DNA of 64,000 nt from JAXLXE01 sp046328115 (GCA_046328115.1 JAXLXE010000004.1:434001-498000); one strand, 5' to 3'; positions 42,843-51,224 are shown, numbered from the stretch's first letter. The notes: generated from the sequence alone by a model not told the origin. Made by a program: numbers and translations.

Positions 42843-44021
42843 ATGATCCGTCGCCGCGACCTGATGGTCCTGCTTGGCGGCTCGCTGATGGCCGCGGCGT
42901 GTAGCGCGCCAGCGGCCACACCAACCGCCGCCCCCGCGAAGCCCACCACCGCCCCGCCACCCGCGGGCTCACCGGTACCGTCACCCGCCGCGGGCCTGCC
43001 CCCAGCGCCCACCCCGGGCGGCGCGGCCGCTCCCGTCACAACATCGGCGCCGGCAGCTTCGCCGCCGCCCGCGGCCTCACCCTCACCCGCCGCCAATCAA
43101 GCGGCGAAGACGGTGGCGGCCGCCCAGGTGCGCCTGCAGGAGTTTCCCGTTCCACGCGGCTCCGCGCCGCACGACGTGGCGCCCGCCGCGGACGGCGGCG
43201 TCTGGTACACCGCCCAGCGCACCGGCGAGCTTGGCTGGCTGAATCCGGCCACCGGCGAGACGAAACACGTCAGGCTGGGCCAGGGCTCCGCGCCGCACGG
43301 CGTGATCGTGGGGCCAGACGGCGCGCCGTGGATCACCGACGGCGGGCTGAACGCGATCGTCCGGGTTGACCCCAAGACCAGTGAGGTGAAGGTCTACCCG
43401 CTGCCCAGCGAGCGCCGCGCCGCCAATCTGAACACGGCCGCGTTCGACAGGGCCGGCGTGCTCTGGTTCACCGGGCAGAACGGCGTGTACGGCCGGCTCA
43501 TCGTCGCCACCGGCACCATGCAGGTCTGGGACGCACCGCGCGGCAACGGCCCGTACGGCATCACGGCAACGCCGGACGGCAACATCTTCTACGCCTCGCT
43601 GGCCAACAGCCACATCGCGCGGATCAACCTGGAGACGGGCGCGGCCACGCCGATCGACCCCCCAACAGCACGCCAGGGCGCGCGGCGGGTCTGGTCCGAC
43701 TCCAAAGGCCAGATCTGGGTGAGCGAATGGAACGCCGGCCAGGTGTCCGCGTACGACCCGAAGACCAATCGCTGGCGAACCTGGAAGCTTCCGGGCACCA
43801 ATCCGCAGACCTACGCCGTGTACGTGGATGACCGCGACGTAGTGTGGCTGAGCGACTTTGGCGCCAACACGCTGGTGCGCTTTGACCCGGCCACGGAGAC
43901 GTTCCAATCATTCCCGCACGGCGCGCCAGGCGCGAACGTGCGGCAGATCCTGGGCCGCCCCGGCGAGGTGTGGGGGGCCATGTCCGGCCAGGACAAGCTC
44001 GTCGTGGCTCGCACCGAATGA
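42843..44021 (+). CDS. Vgb-like (streptogramin lyase-type) propeller lipoprotein
   Basis: A 392-residue protein. The signal MIRRRDLMVLLGGSLMAAAC has an RRxDLM twin-arginine-like start and a lipobox ending in Cys, then a ~70-residue Ala/Pro/Thr linker. The propeller follows with Vgb-type blades: GSAPHDVAPAADGGVWYTAQ, GSAPHGVIVGPDGAPWIT, NGPYGITATPDGNIFYA and IWVSEWNAGQVSAYDPK. Vgb repeats linearise or bind cyclic compounds in some members; most are of unknown role. Anchored outside the membrane. Its stop overlaps the next ATG (ATGA). Confidence 0.8.
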   Translation: MIRRRDLMVLLGGSLMAAACSAPAATPTAAPAKPTTAPPPAGSPVPSPAAGLPPAPTPGGAAAPVTTSAPAASPPPAASPSPAANQAAKTVAAAQVRLQEFPVPRGSAPHDVAPAADGGVWYTAQRTGELGWLNPATGETKHVRLGQGSAPHGVIVGPDGAPWITDGGLNAIVRVDPKTSEVKVYPLPSERRAANLNTAAFDRAGVLWFTGQNGVYGRLIVATGTMQVWDAPRGNGPYGITATPDGNIFYASLANSHIARINLETGAATPIDPPTARQGARRVWSDSKGQIWVSEWNAGQVSAYDPKTNRWRTWKLPGTNPQTYAVYVDDRDVVWLSDFGANTLVRFDPATETFQSFPHGAPGANVRQILGRPGEVWGAMSGQDKLVVARTE

Positions 44022-45355
44022 ACGTGAGGCACCGCGCCGCCGCGATCGGCGCCATGCTGATCCTCAGCGCGTGCAGCGCGTCGCCAACCACCGCGCCGGC
44101 GCCGGCCAGCACGCCATCGGCCCAGCCAACGGCAAGCAAGCCCGCTCCCGCCGCGACCCAGGCACCCACGGCGGCCCCCGCCCCGCCGAAGCCCACGGAG
44201 CCGCCTAAGACCGCGGCCCAGCCCGCTGCCGCGGCGACCCTGGTGGTGAACGACGCGGCGACGGCGAACCCGAACCTGAAGCCGTCTGAAGTACGCCTGC
44301 CGGGCGGCGGCTCTTACAAGCAGCAGACCGTCCGCCTGCCAGAGGGCTTCAGCATGTCCATCATGGCGGCGGGCCTCCGCCAGCCCCGCTTTATGGCGTT
44401 CGACGGCCACGGCAACCTGCTGGTGGGCGACGCTCGTGCGGGTAACGTGTACCGTTTTCCCGCGAGCCAGGTGAACGGCGGCGAAGCCACCGTGGCGCCA
44501 CCGCGGCCGCTCATAGGCGGCCTGGACGCGCCGTCCAACGTGGCGCTCTTCAGCGCGCCGGACGGCGAGTACCTGTACGTAGGTGAGACCGGCGCCGTCG
44601 CACGATACAGGTACGCCGCGGACGGCGTGATCGGCCAGCGGCAGGTGGTCATTCCGGACCTGCCCAAGGGTGGCCACAACACCCGCACGGTCGCGTTCGG
44701 CCCAGACGGCAAGCTGTACCTGGCCGTTGGCTCCTCCTGCAACATCTGCGAGGAGCGGGACGAAAAGCGGGCCACGGTGCTGCGCTACAACCCTGATGGC
44801 TCGGGCTACGAGCGCTTCGCCTGGGGACTGCGCAACGCCGTGGGGCTGGCCTTCCAGCCGGGCACCACCAATCTGTGGGCCACCGTGAACGAGCGGGACA
44901 ACCAGGGCAACGAGATCCCGCCAGACCTGGTGACCATAGTCTCGCCCGGCAAGTTCTACGGCTGGCCATCCTGCCAACCGCCAAACGCGAAGCCGCAATC
45001 CGGCTCCGAGAGCTGCCAGAACGTCACCCCACCCACGGTGGGCATCCAGGCCCACTCCGCGCCGCTGGGCCTGGCCTTCTACACGGGCGCCCAGTTCCCA
45101 GAGGACTATCGCGGGGACCTCTTCGTGGTCCAGCACGGCTCATGGAACCGGCAGCCGCCGGCGGAGCCAAAGCTGCTACGGATCAAATTCCAGAACGGCG
45201 TCCCGGTCAGCGCGACAGACTTCGCCACCGGGTGGCAGATGGCAGACGGCGGCCGCTGGGGACGGCCGGCCGGCGTGATCGTGGCGCCGGACGGAGCGCT
45301 GCTCGTGTCTGACGATCAGGCCAGCGTGATCTACCGGGTGAGCTACAAAAAATAG
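44018..45355 (+). CDS. PQQ-dependent sugar (sorbosone/glucose) dehydrogenase-like lipoprotein
   Basis: A 445-residue protein: lipobox MLILSACS, a long Ala/Pro/Thr linker (to ~residue 70), then the six-bladed GSDH-type propeller: SIMAAGLRQPRFMAFDGHGN, KGGHNTRTVAFGPDGKLYLA (the catalytic His region), SSCNICEERDEKRATVLRYN, FAWGLRNAVGLAFQPGT and LGLAFYTGAQFPEDYRGDLF. Predicted to oxidise sugars with PQQ outside the membrane. Two-gene operon with the Vgb-like lipoprotein. An 11-unit tandem repeat begins right at its stop. Confidence 0.85.
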   Translation: MNVRHRAAAIGAMLILSACSASPTTAPAPASTPSAQPTASKPAPAATQAPTAAPAPPKPTEPPKTAAQPAAAATLVVNDAATANPNLKPSEVRLPGGGSYKQQTVRLPEGFSMSIMAAGLRQPRFMAFDGHGNLLVGDARAGNVYRFPASQVNGGEATVAPPRPLIGGLDAPSNVALFSAPDGEYLYVGETGAVARYRYAADGVIGQRQVVIPDLPKGGHNTRTVAFGPDGKLYLAVGSSCNICEERDEKRATVLRYNPDGSGYERFAWGLRNAVGLAFQPGTTNLWATVNERDNQGNEIPPDLVTIVSPGKFYGWPSCQPPNAKPQSGSESCQNVTPPTVGIQAHSAPLGLAFYTGAQFPEDYRGDLFVVQHGSWNRQPPAEPKLLRIKFQNGVPVSATDFATGWQMADGGRWGRPAGVIVAPDGALLVSDDQASVIYRVSYKK

Positions 45356-45356
45356 C

Positions 45357-45455
45357 GGGACCGATGGGACCGATGGGACCGATGGGACCGATGGGACCGA
45401 TGGGACCGATGGGACCGATGGGACCGATGGGACCGATGGGACCGATGGGACCGAT
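45357..45455. repeat. Tandem repeat, 11 exact copies of GGGACCGAT
   Basis: Eleven consecutive copies of the 9-mer fill 99 bp starting two bases after the stop of the sugar dehydrogenase gene. In-frame translation in any frame yields only a repeated tripeptide. A slippage-prone microsatellite; copy number probably varies among strains. Confidence 0.95.
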
Positions 45456-45534
45456 GGGAAAGGATCGCGCATAGGTCCTCTGGGTCCCATCTGTCTCATT
45501 CGTCCTATCCCCCTTCGCCAGCCCCCGGCCCTCT

Positions 45535-46089
45535 TCACCTCGAGTCCACCTGCCGCGCTCGTCTCCTCGCCGCCGACATCCGTTCGCGAAACCCACCGTC
45601 TCGCAAGACATCTTGTTCCAGCCGCCGAATCTGACGGTCCAACAGATAGTTGGCCTGGTGAATCAGACAGATAATGATGTTTGCCACGATGGGCGCTGGC
45701 CGCGTCCGAGCGAACTCCACAAACCGATCTCGCCCTCCGCCTCCGGTCGCTCCGAGGCGTCTCACATACTGCGCCCGGCTCGACTGCTTTTCCCAGAGCT
45801 CATGGTCAGCAGTTCGCAGGAAGTCGCGGTAGTCCTCGAGTAGCTCCTCCAAACTCGCCCGAGCCACGCCGGTGAGTCTGATCTCGGTCTCTTTGGATAC
45901 GCCGCTGGCCTGGCTGCCCTCCACGATGTTCTGCTTACCGGAACGAGCTGCCTGGATCATCTGATCATGCGTCCGGCTGCGGCGGTCCACGAACCGTTGG
46001 CAGAAGATCGTGGTCGTGTCGAACACGACCACGGCCTTCTGATAAGACACCAGACGATCGTATCCTCCGTGCGACGGAACGATGCGCAT
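45535..46089 (-). CDS. Four-helix-bundle (S23/23S intervening-sequence-like) protein
   Basis: A 184-residue helical protein with the pattern of the four-helix-bundle family: LVSYQKAVVVFDTTTIFC, MIQAARSGKQNIVEGSQA, RLTGVARASLEELLEDYRDF, then a second half with IVANIIICLIHQANYLLDRQ that extends past the usual ~120 residues, the 'suffix domain' form. Family members are often encoded in rRNA intervening sequences or near repeats; their role is not established. Preceded by a GGGGGAG ribosome-binding site. Confidence 0.82.
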   Translation of the reverse strand: MRIVPSHGGYDRLVSYQKAVVVFDTTTIFCQRFVDRRSRTHDQMIQAARSGKQNIVEGSQASGVSKETEIRLTGVARASLEELLEDYRDFLRTADHELWEKQSSRAQYVRRLGATGGGGRDRFVEFARTRPAPIVANIIICLIHQANYLLDRQIRRLEQDVLRDGGFRERMSAARRRARQVDSR

Positions 46090-46225
46090 GCTCCCCCCAA
46101 CTCACAGTGGCTGCTGCAGGCGATGATACGATGGAGCGCGGACGGCATCACCGCGCCGGTATGGACTACGCCGCCGTTGCGCCTCCGGGTATCATCCCCC
46201 CATCCATCCAGGAGGGGGACCCGCT

Positions 46226-47077
46226 TTGGCCAAGCTGAGCTTCGGCATCAAGACCGCCTGCCAGAACACCACCCATGAGTCCATGATCAAGATCTGGCAG
46301 GAGGCTGACGAGATCCCGGTCTTCGAGCATGCCTGGCTCTTTGACCATCTGAACCCCATCCAGGGCGACGTAGCCGGCCCCTGCTACGAGGGCTGGACGC
46401 TGCTAGCGGCATACGCCGCCATGACCAGGCGCATCCGCGTGGGCCACATGGTGACCGGCAACACGTACCGCCACCCGGCGGTGCTGGCCCACATGGCAGC
46501 CACCGTGGACATCGTCAGCAACGGCCGGCTGGACTTCGGCTTCGGCGCCGGCTGGAACGTCTACGAGCACGAGAGCAACGGCATCCCGCTGTACGAGGTG
46601 CCGGAGCGGCTCCGCCGCTTCCGCGAGGCGTGCGAGCTGATCAAGCGTCTGTGGACGGAGCCGGTGGTGACCTACGAGGGCCAGTACTACCAGCTCAAAG
46701 AGGCGCGGCTGGAGCCTAAGCCGGTCCAGAATCCACACCCGCCGTTCGTGATCGGCGGCGGCGGCGAGAAGGTAACCCTGAAGATCGCGGCGCAGCACGC
46801 GGCGGTGTGGAACTTCTCCGGCGGCACGCCAGACCAGCTCACCCACAAGCTGAACGTGCTGCGCGACCACTGCGAGACGGTGGGCCGCAACCCGGAGGAG
46901 ATCATGATCTCCATCCAGCCGTCCGTGAATTACGCGGACCTGCCAGAGACCGCGGCGACGATCCAGGCACTCGTGGACGTGGGCGCGAATCACATCGTGC
47001 TAAACCTGCGACCGCCGGTGCCAGACGGCATCGTGAAGCGGCTGGCAGATGAGCTGATCCCGCTCATCAAGGGCTGA
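46226..47077 (+). CDS. LLM-class F420-dependent oxidoreductase
   Basis: A 283-residue luciferase-like protein starting at TTG after GGAGGGGG. Motifs FDHLNPIQG, IRVGHMVTGNTYRHPAVLAHM and VDIVSNGRLDFGFGAGWN match the F420-type fold, with FVIGGGGEKVTLKIAAQHA near residue 170. It is similar in layout to the gene at 8661 but clearly divergent. It may form a unit with the flavoenzyme 16 nt downstream. Confidence 0.88.
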   Translation: MAKLSFGIKTACQNTTHESMIKIWQEADEIPVFEHAWLFDHLNPIQGDVAGPCYEGWTLLAAYAAMTRRIRVGHMVTGNTYRHPAVLAHMAATVDIVSNGRLDFGFGAGWNVYEHESNGIPLYEVPERLRRFREACELIKRLWTEPVVTYEGQYYQLKEARLEPKPVQNPHPPFVIGGGGEKVTLKIAAQHAAVWNFSGGTPDQLTHKLNVLRDHCETVGRNPEEIMISIQPSVNYADLPETAATIQALVDVGANHIVLNLRPPVPDGIVKRLADELIPLIKG

Positions 47078-47092
47078 GCGAGCGAGAGCAAC

Positions 47093-48304
47093 GTGACGGC
47101 GGGGCCTCCGCGCAGTCCAGATGTTCTCGTGATCGGCGCCGGCATGGCCGGCGCCGCCGTGGCGTACGAGTGCGTGAAGCGCGGCCTGACCGTGGCAGTG
47201 CTTGACGCGTTCACACGCCACGACGGCGCCGGCGACACGGCCACCATGTGGACTCAGGCCGGCGCAAGCTGGCTGAACCACGTGGCGAACGATGCCGTGC
47301 GTCCCCTGGTGCTGGCCGGCCTGGCCCGTCATCGGACGCTGCCGGACGAGTTGGGGATGCCCACCGAGTTCCGAAGCGTCCCATCGTTCAGCGTGATCCA
47401 CGGTGAAGCGGACGCCGAGCGGATCAGGCCGCTCTTGGCGCTTGGCGCGGCCCACGGCGCACGCGGCGAGATCCTGGGCGAGCAAGACGCACTGCGCGAG
47501 GAACCGGCGCTGGCGCCAGGTGTGGCCTACGGCGCGGTGCGGTGCCAGCAGGGCCACGTGCACCCCACACGGCTGGCGGAGGCGTACCTGAGCGCCGCGG
47601 AGCGGCTGGGTGCAAGCGTGCGCCACGGGGTAGAGGTGCGGACGATCCCACGCCAGGGCCCACGCGTGGCCGGTGTCTCTACCAGCGAAGGCCTGGTGCA
47701 GGCCGGCGCGGTAGTGGTAGCGGCCGGCGCCTGGACCCGTCGGCTGCTGCACAGCGCTGGAGCCGATGCACCCGTGCTCCACACCCACGCGGAGATCCTC
47801 ATCACGTCCCCTGTGCCACCACTGCTGCGCCACTACGTGGGCGTGGCAGACCCGGCCCGCGCGGCGCTGGAGACGGCTATGGCCGCGCCCGACCTCGCGG
47901 CCCGCTGGCAGACGGACGGGCTGGAGGAGTTGCTGCCCCCGGCGGTGCAGCTTGGCGCGATCCAGTTCCAGGACGGCCACATCCGCCTGGGCCAGGTGAG
48001 CCGCGCCATCCCCGGGTTCACCGGCCGGCCAGAGGCGGCCGGCGAAGAGCGCATCCGGGCCATCGCCCGCCGCTACTTCCCGCCCATCGCCGATCTACCA
48101 GCAACGCTGCACGGGGCTCCGGTGGCAATCTCGACCGATCGCCTGCCCATCGCCGGCCGATTCCAGGAGCCGGCCAACCTGTTCGTGGCAACCGGCTACG
48201 ACAGCCCCTACAGCTACATTCCGGCGCTCGCGCAGCGGCTGACGGCGCAGATCGCGGGCGATCCGGCTACGGACCTCGCGACGTTCAGGCCAGATCGAGC
48301 CTAG
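47093..48304 (+). CDS. FAD-dependent oxidoreductase of the D-amino-acid-oxidase/glycine-oxidase type
   Basis: A 403-residue flavoprotein: Rossmann DVLVIGAGMAGAAVAYECVK, DGAGDTATMWTQAGASWLN, RLAEAYLSAAERLGASV, AGAVVVAAGAWTRRLL, and the C-terminal FVATGYDSPYSYIPALA. DAO-family enzymes oxidise amines or amino acids to imines with O2 or an electron acceptor. GTG start, 16 nt after the F420-type gene; possible common catabolic role. Confidence 0.87.
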   Translation: MTAGPPRSPDVLVIGAGMAGAAVAYECVKRGLTVAVLDAFTRHDGAGDTATMWTQAGASWLNHVANDAVRPLVLAGLARHRTLPDELGMPTEFRSVPSFSVIHGEADAERIRPLLALGAAHGARGEILGEQDALREEPALAPGVAYGAVRCQQGHVHPTRLAEAYLSAAERLGASVRHGVEVRTIPRQGPRVAGVSTSEGLVQAGAVVVAAGAWTRRLLHSAGADAPVLHTHAEILITSPVPPLLRHYVGVADPARAALETAMAAPDLAARWQTDGLEELLPPAVQLGAIQFQDGHIRLGQVSRAIPGFTGRPEAAGEERIRAIARRYFPPIADLPATLHGAPVAISTDRLPIAGRFQEPANLFVATGYDSPYSYIPALAQRLTAQIAGDPATDLATFRPDRA

Positions 48305-48308
48305 CGCG

Positions 48309-48668
48309 TCAGGCGGGCGGCGGCAGGTGCTGCGGCCACTGCATGCTGAAGACCAGCTCCATTGGCGCCCACCACTGCCCGGGCCTGGCCTCCGGCGCGC
48401 GCTCTTGCAGCGTGGCCATCAAATCATCCCACTCACGCGCCACCGGATCTGACTGAAACTTCGCGAAGCCCGTGCCTGGCTCGAAAGCATCGTCCGTCTC
48501 GATGTACATGAACATGCGGGTACCCAGGGTGAAGATCTTCATCTCCTGGATGCCAGCCGAGCGAAGCGCGGAGAGGACGCCGGGCCAGACGGCTCGGTGG
48601 TGCAGCTTGTAGGCGGCGATCTTCGCCTGATCATCGCGCAGGCAGAGCGTGAGCGCGTACGCCTTCAT
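48309..48668 (-). CDS. L-rhamnose mutarotase-like protein
   Basis: The 119-residue protein matches the RhaM/DUF718 pattern: YALTLCLRDDQAKIAAYKLHH, VWPGVLSALRSAGI, KIFTLGTRMFMYIETD, and PGQWWAPMELVFSM near the end, with the His/Asp anomer-exchange residues of the family. It interconverts alpha and beta anomers of a deoxyhexose. No other rhamnose genes are nearby, so the substrate may be fucose or another sugar. Confidence 0.85.
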   Translation of the reverse strand: MKAYALTLCLRDDQAKIAAYKLHHRAVWPGVLSALRSAGIQEMKIFTLGTRMFMYIETDDAFEPGTGFAKFQSDPVAREWDDLMATLQERAPEARPGQWWAPMELVFSMQWPQHLPPPA

Positions 48669-48738
48669 AGGACCTCCGTGGTCAGGTCACCCCGGCGGAG
48701 TGCACGCCGGACGGGGCGATTCTACTCGGCGTGGCGCC

Positions 48739-49323
48739 TCATTGGCGGACGGTCACGGCCTCCGCGGCAACGAGCTCGGTGGAAGGCGGCTCCGCCACCG
48801 CCTGCGCGAGCGCCTCCAGCCTGGCGGCCTGCTCGGCCGCGCGGTATTCGGCAATCCGCTTCTGGCGCTCGGCACGGCGGCGCCCACGGTCGAACACCCG
48901 CTTCATGCCCATAACGGCCTCCAGCCGGAGCACTCGCGAATCCTCCAGCATAAGCTGCCCATCGCAGATCGCGCTGGTGTTGTGGAAGCGCGTACCAGAG
49001 CTGAGCAGCTGCGCCGCCTTGCTGGCCAGCGCCAATCCCTCCACCGCCACGTTGTGCGCGGGCACCAGGATGGGCGGCACGGGGAGCACGTCCAGCGTGT
49101 GGCCCAGTGTGGCGGCCTCCCACCGGTGGATAGCGGCGGAATTCGCCATCCGGACGGGTTCCTCGAAGGCGGCGGCCTGCCGGAACCACTCGGCATACAG
49201 CGCCTCCGCACGATCGAGCGCGGGCGTCACCACAGCGGCGTAGGCGACCAGATCCTCATCCGGCGGTAGTGGGTGCCCTCTGATCGCGTGCCAGACACGA
49301 CGGAGCACGGACACAATTGACAT
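48739..49323 (-). CDS. Unrecognised 194-residue protein below a long untranslated leader
   Basis: A helical, cytoplasmic protein (no membrane span): ALDRAEALYAEWFRQAAAFEE, GHTLDVLPVPPILVPAHNVA, and a C-terminal coiled stretch RRRAERQKRIAEYRAAEQAA. No family recognised. The transcript coming from the promoter at 49702-49730 passes through a strong hairpin at 49400-49427 before reaching this gene, so that RNA could act as its leader, or the two are separate. Confidence 0.5.
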   Translation of the reverse strand: MSIVSVLRRVWHAIRGHPLPPDEDLVAYAAVVTPALDRAEALYAEWFRQAAAFEEPVRMANSAAIHRWEAATLGHTLDVLPVPPILVPAHNVAVEGLALASKAAQLLSSGTRFHNTSAICDGQLMLEDSRVLRLEAVMGMKRVFDRGRRRAERQKRIAEYRAAEQAARLEALAQAVAEPPSTELVAAEAVTVRQ

Positions 49324-49399
49324 CTGACCGGAGGATACCTGAGCGGGCAGCCGCCGGCCAAAGGTTATGTTGACGAAACAATACCGTCGCTGAAACGGG

Positions 49400-49427
49400 A
49401 AAGAGCCGCCTCGTCAGGCGGCTCTTT
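49400..49427. terminator. Hairpin terminator
   Basis: AAAGAGCCGCC and GGCGGCTCTTT are exact complements around TCGTCA; flanking T/A runs on both sides let it work in either direction. It ends the reverse-strand transcript described below. Confidence 0.85.
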
Positions 49428-49695
49428 CAGTCAGTCAGCTAAACCAGGTCGGATACCCCTCGGCCGACTCTCGGCCCTGAAACGTTGCCGCTCGAACGTG
49501 GCGCGCAATCGCGCTGTTGAGCGTTGGCAACCTGCGCCTCAACCCTGAAGGGTGCGTCCTGGGGTCGAGCCATGGCCCCGCACCGAAGCGCAGCGCGAGG
49601 CCTTACCCATCGACCTGCCAAACTCCAAAGTGGATTCGGGTCATCGCCTCACCTTCCACGATTCATGGCGGTTAGTTCTGACCTTCAGCGCTGAT
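49400..49695 (-). ncRNA. Candidate structured non-coding RNA or long regulatory leader
   Basis: About 295 nt between a good reverse-strand promoter and an intrinsic hairpin, without a credible gene. Reading the reverse strand, it can form a CTTCGG-loop hairpin (6-bp stem), ACCC-TTC-AGGGT, GCGC-GATT-GCGC enclosed by GTTGCC/GGCAAC, and GGCCGA-GAG-TCGGCC. A 13-codon open frame (MTRIHFGVWQVDG) with a purine-rich upstream box lies near the 5' end and could be a leader peptide. It lacks diagnostic RNase P, tmRNA, SRP or T-box sequences I could recognise. It may regulate the gene at 49323 or stand alone. Confidence 0.5.
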
Positions 49696-49701
49696 ACAGC
49701 C

Positions 49702-49730
49702 ACATTAGCACGACAGGAGAGCGGTGTCAA
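49702..49730 (-). promoter_or_regulatory. Promoter of the candidate RNA
   Basis: Reverse strand: TTGACA (49730-49725, perfect) and TAATGT (49707-49702, with T-A---T positions) separated by 17 nt. It lies just after the stop of the upstream reverse-strand transporter gene and ~295 nt before the hairpin. Confidence 0.65.
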
Positions 49731-49758
49731 TAGCAATTCGGCAACAGAGCCAGCATTG

Positions 49759-50676
49759 TTACGCACGGCTTGCGCCCCACAGGCCAGCCATGACCAGTCC
49801 CAGGCCCACCAGGAAGGACGGAGTGGCCGCTTCCCCCAGCAACACCCCACCCATCGCGGCAGCCGTGATGGGGCTGAGCCCGAGGTACGCGGACACGGTA
49901 GTCGCCCCCAGGTGCTTGATCGCCCACAGCCAGAGGTAGTAGCCAACAGCACTGCTGGCACCGATGAATAGGACAGCCAGCCAGGCAAGCGGCGAGAACG
50001 ACGGGGCGTGCACGAAGAATCCATCAGCAGCGGCGGGCAGGGCCAGGAACACCACGGCGGCAAGGATGGCCAGCAGGTTGACCGCCAGCGTCGGATATCG
50101 CCGCACGTACGGACGGTAGCCCACGTTGCAGATCGCACCCGTGATCGCGCTGCCGAGGACGGCGAGATCCCCGATCCAGGATGCACCCGCCGCGAGCGCC
50201 CGATCGCCGAGCGAGACGGCGACTCCAGCTACTGTTATCACGAGGGCGAGGACGCGCAGGCGGCTGAAGTGCTCCTGCCCAACGGCCCACGATAAGCCAA
50301 GCGTGAGCAGCGGCGTGGTGGCGAACAGCAGCGCCACGCGGCCGCCGGGAACCGTCTGGGCGCCGTAGTTGAGAAGCACGATGAGGACGCCAAATTGCAG
50401 CACGCCAAGCACCGCGACGGGCACCAGATCCCGACGCTCGAAGCTGACACGAGTGGTGGCCAGCACGAACGGGGCCAGAAGCACGAGCGCCACGGCGTAG
50501 CGCAGGAGCGCCAACGACGCCGGGGTGGTCTCGCGGATGGCAAAGCGCGTGGCGACAACGGAAAGCCCCACCAGGACGCTCGCCCCCGCCGCCGCCGCCA
50601 GCGCCAGGTAGCGCGTGGCGACCGTACCGCTACTCAGCGGTGCCAAGATCCAGCGCCATCCGTTGGTGGCGGACAT
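49759..50676 (-). CDS. EamA/DMT-family transporter
   Basis: About 305 residues and ten membrane segments in two EamA halves (ALAAAAGASVLVGLSVVATRF at the start; ITAAAMGGVLLGEAATPSFL at the end, with the conserved GE). The ATG at 50676 overlaps the acetyltransferase end by 47 nt; a TTG at 50646 nearer the first membrane span may be the real start. Likely a small-molecule exporter. Operon with the GNAT gene, divergent from padR. Confidence 0.88.
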   Translation of the reverse strand: MSATNGWRWILAPLSSGTVATRYLALAAAAGASVLVGLSVVATRFAIRETTPASLALLRYAVALVLLAPFVLATTRVSFERRDLVPVAVLGVLQFGVLIVLLNYGAQTVPGGRVALLFATTPLLTLGLSWAVGQEHFSRLRVLALVITVAGVAVSLGDRALAAGASWIGDLAVLGSAITGAICNVGYRPYVRRYPTLAVNLLAILAAVVFLALPAAADGFFVHAPSFSPLAWLAVLFIGASSAVGYYLWLWAIKHLGATTVSAYLGLSPITAAAMGGVLLGEAATPSFLVGLGLVMAGLWGASRA

Positions 50677-51136
50677 CCGGGCCCCAATCCAGATCCACCA
50701 CCTCCTCTGTCAGCGTGAAGCCATAGGCATCGTAGAGATGCCGGGCGGCAGCGAGTCCGGCCATCGTCCACAGGAACACGCGGCCATGGCCAGCCTGGCG
50801 GCAGAAACCCAGGGCATGCTCCATCAGCGCGCGGCCGATGCCCAGCCCACGCGCCTCCTCACCCAGGATGAACCAGCGCAGACGGGCGCCCTGCTCCGGG
50901 TAGCCGGAGCCGTCGATGGTGATGGAGCCTAGGATCTGCTCGCCACGGACAGCCACCCAAAACCCGTCAATCCCCGGAGCGAAGCGCCCGAAGAACTCAG
51001 CCATCTCGCGGGCGACCTCTATCTCGAAGCGAGGATGGAAGCCCCAGTGCTGGGCGTAGTACGCGCCGTGCTGTTGCGTGACCCAGCCGAGCGCGCCAGG
51101 GCGGAAGTCCTGGATGGCGAAGTCAAACCCCGACAT
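50630..51136 (-). CDS. GNAT-family N-acetyltransferase
   Basis: The 168-residue protein has WVAVRGEQILGSITI, the acetyl-CoA loop EEARGLGIGRALMEHAL and HLYDAYGFTLTEEV, ending in VRHQRMALDL. The form resembles acetyltransferases fused to or paired with MarR regulators. It is the first gene of a unit with the EamA transporter and faces the PadR gene across the palindromic operator. Confidence 0.85.
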   Translation of the reverse strand: MSGFDFAIQDFRPGALGWVTQQHGAYYAQHWGFHPRFEIEVAREMAEFFGRFAPGIDGFWVAVRGEQILGSITIDGSGYPEQGARLRWFILGEEARGLGIGRALMEHALGFCRQAGHGRVFLWTMAGLAAARHLYDAYGFTLTEEVVDLDWGPDVRHQRMALDLGTAE

Positions 51137-51163
51137 GGAAACCTCCGCGACAGCGTGTGGGCG

Positions 51164-51213
51164 TACTCCAATCAGGAGTATGATCGCGGCTCAGTATACT
51201 CCTGGAAGGAGTT
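51164..51213. promoter_or_regulatory. Paired palindromic operator between GNAT and padR genes
   Basis: TACTCC-N5-GGAGTA (51164-51180) and TACTCC-N5-GGAGTT (51197-51213) are two inverted repeats whose centres are 33 bp apart, about three helical turns. A self-complementary AGTATACT (51194-51201) provides a -10-like TATACT on each strand. Probably the binding sites of the adjacent PadR regulator. Confidence 0.7.
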
Positions 51214-51224
51214 AATCAGTCGTC

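Noticed and set aside
45357..45455. Tandem repeat as a CRISPR array
   Set aside because: Units are 9 bp without spacers, and no cas genes are present.
45176..45611. Reverse-strand open frames with poly-VPS or poly-IGP repeats
   Set aside because: They are just the translation of the 9-bp tandem repeat plus the antisense of the dehydrogenase gene.
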